Both the position numbers and the translations under genes were made by a program. From JAYRWN01 sp041917975 (GTDB lineage Bacteria; Bacteroidota; Bacteroidia; Chitinophagales; Saprospiraceae), in the NCBI GenBank assembly GCA_041917975.1, contig JAYRWN010000297.1, forward strand, positions 1 through 6,388: a stretch of DNA of 6,388 nt, given 5' to 3'. Below, one piece after another: positions 1 through 6,103 of this stretch; position 1 is the stretch's first letter, and each line of letters opens with the position of its first letter. The notes under the pieces were generated by a model. That model saw nothing but the letters and a program-made list of their open reading frames with translations, did not search any database and had not been told where the DNA came from.

Positions 1-174
1 CATAAGTTTTGGAATGGAGGAATGCGCGATGTGTGGAATCAACTCAATCACAGACTACTCAAATGGGTGAAATGGGAGAAGGGATTGTACAAGTATGAAT
101 CGCTCTATTGGCTTAGAAAGCAGTACATAGCCAATCCCAATTTGTTTGCCCATTGGAAATTGGTACAACCATGA
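1..174 (+). CDS. ltrA: Group II intron reverse transcriptase/maturase, C-terminal end (partial)
   Basis: Frame 1 from the first base encodes the last 57 residues of the intron-encoded protein, stopping at TGA 172-174. It shows the group II maturase-specific (GIIM) signature: an N-H-R-L-L-K-W-V-K-W stretch (residues 16-25), a Y-W-L-R-K motif in the middle, and N-L-F-A-H-W at residues 47-52, five residues before the stop. This domain binds the intron RNA and supports splicing and reverse splicing. No zinc-finger/HNH endonuclease follows, so target cleavage would rely on reverse splicing alone, as known for RmInt1-type introns. The RT domain lies left of the window, so intactness of the enzyme cannot be judged. 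The symbol ltrA is used generically. Confidence 0.9.
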   Translation, partial: HKFWNGGMRDVWNQLNHRLLKWVKWEKGLYKYESLYWLRKQYIANPNLFAHWKLVQP

Positions 175-203
175 GTATCTTACTTGCGATTTCTGAACAA
201 GGG

Positions 204-237
204 GAGCCGGATGAAGGGAGACTTTCACGTCCGGTTC
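204..237 (+). ncRNA. Group II intron domain V (catalytic hairpin)
   Basis: A 34-nt hairpin with every hallmark of domain V. The lower stem is GAGCCGGA (204-211) paired with TCCGGTTC (230-237), including a G-U pair; a 2-nt bulge C228-G229 follows; the upper stem is TGAAGG (212-217) with CTTTCA (222-227), closed by a GAGA tetraloop (218-221) of GNRA type. The catalytic triad AGC is at 205-207. All conserved elements are intact, so the ribozyme core in this part looks functional. Confidence 0.95.
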
Positions 238-240
238 TGT

Positions 241-277
241 GAGAACCTCGGGGTGAAATTCTCCGGGGTGACTCGAT
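241..277 (+). ncRNA. Group II intron domain VI with branch-point A271
   Basis: A hairpin pairs 245-253 with 261-269 (with G-U pairs) around a 7-nt loop. A basal stem GAG 241-243 / CTC 272-274 leaves A271 unpaired. A271 is the probable branch-point adenosine, 7 nt before the inferred 3' splice site after T277. The linker 238-240 joins it to domain V. The pairing is seen; the branch point and splice site are inferred from family rules. Confidence 0.85.
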
Positions 278-2409
278 TGGTATTGATTCCATTGCGAATC
301 GTGCAATCCCTTGTGTCCGGGGTGTGTTTCCGAAGCGCAAATATCCCCGGGGTAAGAACCATCGTGCTCAAGGATGTCCAGGCCTGTTTTTTCGTAGAGA
401 TTATATAAATTTTCAAAATAATCATGCCCCCATTGGCTTTCGAGGCACGGTGAATTACCAAACCGCGGCGTTTTTCCTTCAGGCATGACTACGTCGTTTT
501 CAGCATTAATTTTTCGGCTGGCCAGCAGCGAATAACCTCCGAGGGCGATGCCTTTCGAATGGGCGTAACTTGCCAGTTTTTTCATTCTTTCGAGGGTTTC
601 CGGCCTTGGATCTTCGGCATTAAATCCGCTGCCAAAGGTCATAATCACCATTTCGAAACCCACTTCGGCACATTGGTCAATGGCCTTTTTTACGGCCTCG
701 TCCGATGCGCTGCGCACGTGCATCAGAATGGGGTTTTCGGTGGCCCAGGGAGCCATGGCCCGCATCATCCGGCGGTGTTCAAGCCCTTTGCGCTCTTGTG
801 CCTGACTATCGTGCAGCAATTCCCATACTCTGTATGAGGTAAACTTACTATTTGGTGCCAATTCCTGACCAGGGCCAATTTTTGGGTAAACCTCCAACAG
901 ACAGAGTGTTGTCCGCTCATAATTTACCTGGGTTTTGTACAGAGGGTCAATGGTCCAGGTGATGCTCGATTCCATAAGGCTTTCGTTGGTCATGCCCCCA
1001 AAATTATAGTCGGTTTCGAGGGTTATGTTTGGCAGTAGCCAGCGCTTTTTTGGGTCAACTACACTTTCTGCTTCGGTTACAGCTAAAATTTCAGACTTAA
1101 AGGTATTGAGTGTAATTTTTTTCGACGAATGATTCACCAGTTCAATCCATTTTGAAAAGACAGGCATTCCATCGTACAATTCGTAATGCACGGTCAATTC
1201 AATGTTTTTCAAATAATTAAACTTTGTCGATTCCAACTGGTTAGCAGGTTGGTTACCCAGAAATTCTACCGATTCAATTTGGCATCTGCCTTGGTCTCCT
1301 TTTTCAGGACTGTCAGAACCTCTTCCTCTCCGGTCCATCTTGCCGACTCTGAATGTTACCGGTTTTCCATTGACTAAGGCCTTGCCAATGATGGTCCAAT
1401 TTTGTTTATCATAGGAATATGAACCGGTTAACACTTCGCCGTTTCTTGCGAACCTAAGCCAAACGGCGTTCCCCGGTGACATGCCCGGAATGATTTTTTC
1501 CTCTTCATCGTCTTCGTAAAAACCAAATTCATTTTTTCCGGGACGCAGGTTAATTTTTACAACTTTATTTTCAAAAACGAGACCAATGCCCGGTCCCCAG
1601 CTAGAGCTTTTGTCGGTACCGGGATTTATTTTTGCCATAAAAATTACGGCGCCTTCCTGAATTTCCCTATCGGCAAAAACAGCGGTGTTGGCTAATGCCA
1701 TAATTTCGCCCGGTTTACCTTCGTTGATAAACGAATTCCTGGCATCAGCTTTAGATTCGAAACGACTCCACTGATTATTTTGTTTCTCGAAATTATCCAC
1801 GAATAACACCGGTCTGCTGGCATCCGAAACACTGTTTGCGGCTAAAACCGATATGACCTCATCATCAAGTTTATAACTAAAAATCAATTGCTTACCAGGA
1901 GGAGGCCAGGGTAAATCAACAGGCATCCATTCAGAGCGTTTTTTCCAGGCAAACCTTTCTTTTGTTTCTGCGAGTTTATAGCCAGTCAGTTTAAATGTGG
2001 CAGGATCGGCTTTCATCTCTTTCAGCCATTCGGGCAGGAGGTAATTATGAACAGGCTATCCTGTCAACCCTCCTACCTTAAATTTTATGTTGTCAATTTC
2101 GACTTCGGCTTCGGGTCGCACGGAACGAAGGAAGGACTCATTTTTTGAGAGCAACTCTAGCGCAATAGTGGCACCATTTGGATTCGTGGCAAACGAGCGC
2201 GCAACAAGCCCATTTGCAAAAACCAGCTGACCATCGCCGGTTTGATAAAGCCCGGCCTTAGCATTTATCGGATCGACAAGCCAGTCTCCTTTTATGGTTA
2301 TTTTTGTTTTGTTAAAAAGAGGAAGCTGCTGGGATTGAGCGCTCTTAATAACTAATAACAAGGCAATGCTGATGAATAATTTCCACTTAAATTTTGTTGA
2401 ATAGGTCAT
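278..2409 (-). pseudogene. Secreted glycoside-hydrolase-like protein, broken by amber stop and antisense group II intron
   Basis: A single reading frame runs from ATG 2409 to the intron junction at 278 (710 full codons), interrupted only by TAG at 2058-2056 (codon 118). Residues 1-26 are a Sec signal peptide (K-W-K, then a hydrophobic run, then A-Q-S before QQ). Residues 27-200 and about 385-545 look like a beta-rich N-terminal region, split by an inserted beta-sandwich of LamG/DUF1349 type (about 200-385; V-W-L-R-F and Y-D-K-Q-N-W-T motifs). From about 550 a TIM-barrel-like region begins (G-F-E-M-V-I-M-T-F-G; D-I-L-E-H-D-G near D683, a possible nucleophile as in clan GH-D alpha-galactosidases). 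The barrel is cut by the intron after residue 710; the rest should lie left of the intron. An alternative ATG at 2445 would put 12 extra residues before the signal peptide, so 2409 is preferred. Beyond 278 the open frame continues 73 codons into antisense intron, which is not real protein. It lies 114 bases after fucP in the same direction. The substrate is not known; the fucose neighbours suggest a fucose-containing glycan. No expert family call is possible here. Confidence 0.8.
2056..2058 (-). other. In-frame amber (TAG) stop inside the hydrolase gene
   Basis: Translation before it ends K-V-G-G-L-T-G. The same frame continues directly with P-V-H-N-Y-L-L-P-E-W-L-K-E-M and the rest of the protein, with no base gained or lost (2409 to 2016 is a multiple of three). 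A single C-to-T change from CAG (Gln) would explain it. The first ATG after the stop is at 2016, but a protein starting there would lack the signal peptide and the first beta region. Confidence 0.85.
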
Positions 2410-2523
2410 CGTGAAAAATATTAAGGAAAAAAACAAATAGCCCATGGTTATTCAAATTACTTTAATCGAATGACAATTTGGTTTCTATGAATTTTTGAAC
2501 TTAAAATCAGGGCTTATGGTTTT

Positions 2524-3741
2524 TTATTTTTTGTAAAAATGTTTTCTGTTGCTCCATTTAGATGGGCGTAGTAGCATGACCTTTATGAGCATAATAATAG
2601 ATATAAGTCCCATTAATGGTGGGATAATTGCTCCACCCACAATGCTCATGATAATTAATGATGAACCGGTTTTCGTATAAGGCCCCAGATTTTTGATGCT
2701 CAATGTAAACAATATTGGATACATTACGGATGTACAAAGGCCTACAATGGCAAGGGCTAAAATAGAAATAAAGCCAGAGGTAATAATAGACAAAGTAACT
2801 AATGTAGCGGCCCCAATTGCACAAAGTTGAAGAACTTTAGGAGGATAAAATTTATTAAGAACATACGCCCCTACCAAACGACCTGCCAATACCAAAGCCA
2901 TAAATAAAGTGATAAACAACGCCGCCTTTTGTTCGCTCAAACCAGTTATATTTAATGATTTAGCATAACGAATCATGAAACTTACAATGCCAACTTCGGC
3001 CCCCAGGTAACAAAACACACCTAAAGTTCCTAAAACGGTGTGTTTAAATTTAAAAATAGATTTGAATTGAACTACATTGTCGTGGTCTTCTTCAATTTTG
3101 GGTAGTTTAATAAAGAACAATAAAATTCCCAAAACAACAAACAGACCCACCAAACTTAAATAAGGTGTTTTTACTAAATCAGCTTCAGCGTTTAAATAGG
3201 ACGCTAATTGATGGGGACTTAAGTTTTGGACATAAGTATCCGAAACATCTGAAGCGTGGAGTAGAAATTTTGAACTAATAAAAGGAGCAATTGTGGCACC
3301 AATGGACCCAACGGCAGCAGCCAAACTAAGTCTGCCAGAGGCTTTTTCAGGGTCACCTAAAATCGAAACATAGGGGGTTGCGGTTACTTCCAAAAATGTA
3401 AAGCCGGCGGCCATAATAAATAACGCTGACAGAAATAGCGGATAATATCTTGTTTCAGCAGCCGGGTAAAACAACAATGCACCAAATGCAGCTAACAACA
3501 AGCCGGTAACCATGCCCGATTTATAGCCAAATTTTTGAATGTATTTGCCAACCGGCAAAGCCAAAAGAAAGTAGCCTCCAAAAAAAGCAGATTGGATCAA
3601 TGAAGATTGAAAATCAGATAACTGGCAGGCTCTTTTGAGGTGAGGGATAAGAATATCGTTGATATTTCTACAAAAATTCCACATAAACATTAAGCCCATC
3701 ACGACTAAAAGTGGCACTAAAAACCGATTTTTGTTCATCAT
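2524..3741 (-). CDS. fucP: L-fucose permease-like MFS transporter, C-terminus altered
   Basis: Sugar:proton symporter of the FucP family in the inner membrane, expected to import L-fucose. It matches E. coli FucP along nearly its whole length: N-D-I-L-I-P-H near the start, F-Q-S-S-L-I-Q-S-A-F-F, F-Y-P-A-A-E, F-L-E-V-T-A-T-P-Y and K-N-L-G near the end. The acidic pair corresponding to E. coli Asp46 and Glu135 is kept. E. coli Gln159 and Asn162 are Ala and Gly here, so specificity may differ. The start at 3741 is chosen because ATG overlaps the mutarotase TGA (ATGA, coupled translation); 3750 and 3738 are alternatives. About 11 membrane helices are visible. After the P-L-M-G-L-I-S motif, 24 basic, non-homologous residues replace helix 12. 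The shifted frame (2599-2558) reads Y-Y-Y-A-H-K-G-H-A-T-T-P-I then TAA, a believable native tail, pointing to an out-of-frame deletion of some 60-75 bases. The transporter may be inactive. No clear terminator hairpin follows in 2523-2410. Confidence 0.85.
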   Translation of the reverse strand: MMNKNRFLVPLLVVMGLMFMWNFCRNINDILIPHLKRACQLSDFQSSLIQSAFFGGYFLLALPVGKYIQKFGYKSGMVTGLLLAAFGALLFYPAAETRYYPLFLSALFIMAAGFTFLEVTATPYVSILGDPEKASGRLSLAAAVGSIGATIAPFISSKFLLHASDVSDTYVQNLSPHQLASYLNAEADLVKTPYLSLVGLFVVLGILLFFIKLPKIEEDHDNVVQFKSIFKFKHTVLGTLGVFCYLGAEVGIVSFMIRYAKSLNITGLSEQKAALFITLFMALVLAGRLVGAYVLNKFYPPKVLQLCAIGAATLVTLSIITSGFISILALAIVGLCTSVMYPILFTLSIKNLGPYTKTGSSLIIMSIVGGAIIPPLMGLISIIMLIKVMLLRPSKWSNRKHFYKK

Positions 3742-4097
3742 TTTAAACACTCATTTAAGGCAAAAATTTGTTTCATTTTTGCCCAATGTTCATTGGGGCT
3801 TGCTCCATTTAATTTCTTCTGAAACTCGGCCATAAACATCGCCCATTCCTTTTGTCTTGGCATTTTTGAAATTACTGCAAAGGCTTCGTTGATATCAATG
3901 CCTTCTTCTGTTTCAGCAATCATAAAAAGATGCGTACTGAAACGGTAAATTTGCATATCTAAGATTCCACCTGCCAGAATGCCTGCCGGAATTTCCGGCC
4001 ATATATTTTCAGGTTTATGTATCTGTTCGTAGGCAGCAATGAGTTTATCATCATCTTTCAAATCAAGAGCGAAACAAGTTCGTTGTGTTTTCATCAT
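3738..4097 (-). CDS. RhaM-type (COG3254) sugar mutarotase, probably for L-fucose
   Basis: A 119-residue single-domain protein of the L-rhamnose mutarotase family (ferredoxin-like dimeric alpha/beta barrel, cytoplasmic), which interconverts alpha and beta anomers of 6-deoxysugars. Seen: Y-E-Q-I-H at 23-27, with H27 matching the catalytic His22 of E. coli RhaM and Y23 its Tyr18; I-W-P-E at 32-35; Y51 in the position of RhaM Tyr41; and the terminal M-x-x-I-F-A-L strand. The length is slightly above the E. coli enzyme's 104. It starts with two consecutive ATG codons (4097 and 4094); either could serve. It lies 4 bases after the dehydrogenase stop and overlaps the fucP start, so it is translationally coupled in the operon. 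Assignment to fucose rather than rhamnose rests on the neighbours. It is not related to FucU/RbsD. No defect is seen. Confidence 0.88.
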   Translation of the reverse strand: MMKTQRTCFALDLKDDDKLIAAYEQIHKPENIWPEIPAGILAGGILDMQIYRFSTHLFMIAETEEGIDINEAFAVISKMPRQKEWAMFMAEFQKKLNGASPNEHWAKMKQIFALNECLK

Positions 4098-4101
4098 TAA
4101 T

Positions 4102-4865
4102 TTATTTTTTGTAACCTAATTCAGCACCACCACTTACAGGCATTATACAACCCGTTACAAAACGAGCGGCATCTGAGACCAAAAACGTTGCAACATCAGC
4201 AATAACATCTCCCTCCGGGCAATAACCTAAGAGATGAATATTATCTAAATATGTTTCGATTGAAGTTTGGTTGGGTTGTTGAGTAGCCCATTCTCTTAAC
4301 ATGGGTGTCCAAACTCCGGCAGGGCAAATTGAATTCACGCGCACACCGAAGGGTGCATAATCAAGAGCCATGGCTTTGGTTAGGGCATTCAAGCCACCTT
4401 TTGATGCGACATAAGCTGCATGGTTTTCCTGGCCAATTTCGCCCACCATACTGCTGGTATTTAGAATATTACCTCTTGAAGCTTTTATCGCTTCAATGCC
4501 ATAGCGGGTGGTCCAATAAATACTTTTTAGGTTTATTGAAAACAGTATATCCCATTCACTTTCGAGGGTTTGATCAAGTGGCTTGGAGGGCTGGGCTATA
4601 CCTGCATTATTATGAATTACATCAATTTTGCCAAAACGATTTAATGCTTTTTCTATGGCGTTTTTTATATCTGCTCCGCTCTGAACATCACCAACAAAGG
4701 TTTCGTGTTCATTTCCTAATTTGCAGCTAAATCTGCAAGTAACTTGGCATTTTTGTCAAATACAAAAAGTGTTGCTCCTGCCTTGTGATACGCAATTGAA
4801 CAAGATTCTCCAATTCCGGAAGCTCCGCCGGTCAAAAAAATTACTTTATTAGTTAAGAGTTTCAT
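4102..4865 (-). pseudogene. L-fucose dehydrogenase-like SDR, frameshifted
   Basis: A classical NAD(P)-dependent short-chain dehydrogenase, 254 residues once one missing base is restored. Frame-corrected motifs: T-G-G-A-S-G-I-G at 12-19 (dinucleotide binding), D-V at 60-61, N-N-A-G at 86-89, Ser at 138-139, and Y152-x-x-x-K156 (catalytic). The C-terminus S-G-G-A-E-L-G-Y and the V-W-T-P segment closely recall human HSD17B14, known to oxidise L-fucose, so oxidation of L-fucose to L-fuconolactone is the likeliest role. A 2-keto-3-deoxy-L-fuconate dehydrogenase is the alternative. Frame 0 from ATG 4865 ends at TAG 4718-4716 after A-A-N. Reading on from TTA 4719 in the shifted frame gives K-L-G-N-E-H and the rest of the fold to TAA 4104-4102. 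The lesion fits loss of one A from the A-run at 4722-4720. It starts 14 bases after the dehydratase stop. Confidence 0.85.
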
Positions 4866-4879
4866 TTGCTTCTCGAAAT

Positions 4880-6103
4880 TTATGGCTTTAAATCACTACT
4901 GCTTCCTGCTTCTTGAGGTACTTGATAAACGCCATTTTTTATGATGGCTGGATTTTTAAAAAATGATCTTAAATGTGGAATATGTTCTAAAAAGAGATGC
5001 TCATGTCCCATTCCGATATGATTAAAGAGCACCAAATGTTGATGGATTTGGCCCATATCACCCACATGAGGTAAAACAGGTATTCCAAATTTTTTTGATA
5101 ATAAACTAATGGTTAAAAATTCAGAAATTCCACCGACTCTCACTGCATCAACCTGGCAAAAGTGCATGGCTTTAGCTTGCAAAAAATTTTTAAAAACCAC
5201 TTTATTGGGTATATGTTCGCCGATAGCAACCTTATAATCAATAGCATCGGCAATTGTTTTATGCCCTATGACATCATCGGGGTGGGTCGGTTCTTCTATC
5301 CAATAAGGGTTTATGTCACCTAATTTTTTGCAAATATGGATGGCTTGAGGCACATTCCATTTTTGATTGGCATCCAACATTATTGTGGCTTCATCGCCTG
5401 TCGTTTTACGTATTAAGGCAGCCCTGCGAAGGTCAACCTCTGGATTATGGGAACCCACTTTAAGTTTGAAGGCTGTAAAACCGTGTTCGATAGCTTCTTC
5501 AGTATTTTTTACAATTTTTTCATCCGAAAAATTAAACCATCCAACCGAAGTATCATACCCTTTATAACCTGTTTCTAAAACAGTACTCCTGTTTTTTTGC
5601 GTATTTTTTTGTGCTGTGAGTAAATTTATTGCCTCTTCAGTGGTGAGTTCATCCTCCAAATAACTTAAATCCAATGTGTTCACTAAAGCTTCAGGTGATA
5701 AATCTAATAAAAGTTGCCATAGTGGCACTTGTCTAGATTTCGCCCATAGGTCATAACAAGCATTAACTATGGCAGCCAAAGCCAAGTGTACAACCCCTTT
5801 ATGTGGCCCTAACCAACGAAGCGCCGGGGCATCGGCCATTTGACGATACGTTTTGCCAAAATCAGACATTAATTCTTCTATTTCCTTACCTGCTAAGTTA
5901 GTAGAAAGGTATTCTATTGCATTGCAAACCAGATCATTGCCTGCACCAAGGGTAAAGGCTAACCCAATACCTTCTGTTTTGGTATTTGTTTTGAGTACAC
6001 AAACCGAATAGGCGTATTGTGGGTCAGTATGCGTGGCATCAGAGCCAAACCCCTCGGGTAAGGTGAAGCGTTTGTCAATGGTCTGAACGGAGTGTATAAA
6101 CAT
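4880..6103 (-). CDS. fucD: L-fuconate dehydratase (enolase superfamily)
   Basis: A cytoplasmic Mg-dependent dehydratase of the mandelate racemase subgroup, converting L-fuconate to 2-keto-3-deoxy-L-fuconate. It has an N-terminal capping domain (about 1-130) and then a modified TIM barrel. Seen: F-K-L-K-V-G with K213 and K215 (the KxK acid/base pair), metal ligands D244 (in L-D-A-N-Q), E270 (W-I-E-E-P) and E296 (I-G-E-H), D319 and H346 (L-P-H-V-G, the His-Asp dyad), and F-L-E-H at 371-374. The W-I-E-E-P-T-H-P-D-D and I-G-E-H segments are those of the Xanthomonas FUCD / human ENOSF1 group. At 407 residues it is shorter than those enzymes, ending in S-D-L-K-P where they run on for some 15-20 residues; this may be lineage-specific. 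The ATG at 6103 fits the conserved N-terminus. It is the first gene of the operon. All catalytic residues are present. Confidence 0.9.
   Translation of the reverse strand: MFIHSVQTIDKRFTLPEGFGSDATHTDPQYAYSVCVLKTNTKTEGIGLAFTLGAGNDLVCNAIEYLSTNLAGKEIEELMSDFGKTYRQMADAPALRWLGPHKGVVHLALAAIVNACYDLWAKSRQVPLWQLLLDLSPEALVNTLDLSYLEDELTTEEAINLLTAQKNTQKNRSTVLETGYKGYDTSVGWFNFSDEKIVKNTEEAIEHGFTAFKLKVGSHNPEVDLRRAALIRKTTGDEATIMLDANQKWNVPQAIHICKKLGDINPYWIEEPTHPDDVIGHKTIADAIDYKVAIGEHIPNKVVFKNFLQAKAMHFCQVDAVRVGGISEFLTISLLSKKFGIPVLPHVGDMGQIHQHLVLFNHIGMGHEHLFLEHIPHLRSFFKNPAIIKNGVYQVPQEAGSSSDLKP

Larger units (their letters stand above)
1..277 (+). mobile_element. Group II intron, 3' part (5' end outside window)
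   Basis: The 3' portion of a retrotransposing group II intron. Seen in order on the plus strand: the end of a maturase reading frame (stop at 172-174), a textbook 34-nt domain V (204-237), and a domain VI hairpin with an unpaired A (A271). The intron is judged to end at A276-T277, because group II introns end in AY, A271 is then 7 nt from the end (the usual branch-point distance), and hydrolase coding sequence on the opposite strand resumes right after it. The intron is antisense to the gene it interrupts, so it cannot be spliced from that gene's mRNA. The domain IV reading frame ends without an HNH endonuclease, which suggests an endonuclease-less lineage. The exact boundary could be off by a base or two. 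Confidence 0.93.

Noticed and set aside
1..174. Reverse transcriptase of a retron or diversity-generating element
   Set aside because: The C-terminal GIIM signature followed by domain V and VI structures identifies a group II intron.
184..408. Plus-strand open frame spanning intron domains V/VI and hydrolase antisense
   Set aside because: It covers structured catalytic RNA and crosses the intron junction. The product shows no family features.
559..1377. Plus-strand open frames at 559-837 and 1186-1377
   Set aside because: They are shadows antisense to the hydrolase frame, which has clear domain structure. Their products are unrecognisable.
2056..2058. Stop-codon reassignment or amber read-through to explain TAG in the hydrolase
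   Set aside because: The other lesions (frameshift, missing helix, intron) are not explained by it, no read-through signal is evident, and Bacteroidota use the standard bacterial code. A point mutation is simpler.
2410..2523. Rho-independent terminator between fucP and the hydrolase
   Set aside because: No GC-rich hairpin followed by a T-run is visible on the minus strand; only weak AT-rich complementarity is present.
2558..2824. Separate 88-codon minus-strand gene inside fucP
   Set aside because: It overlaps fucP helices out of frame and is rich in Tyr and Cys without any recognised motif. Only its last 13 codons are of interest, as a likely remnant of the native fucP end.
4716..4725. Programmed -1 frameshifting in the dehydrogenase
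   Set aside because: No X-XXY-YYZ slippery heptamer and no obvious downstream stem is present. SDRs are not known to be made this way.
4305..5567. Plus-strand open frames at 4305-4730 and 5367-5567
   Set aside because: They lie antisense to the SDR and dehydratase genes, which are strongly supported by catalytic motifs.
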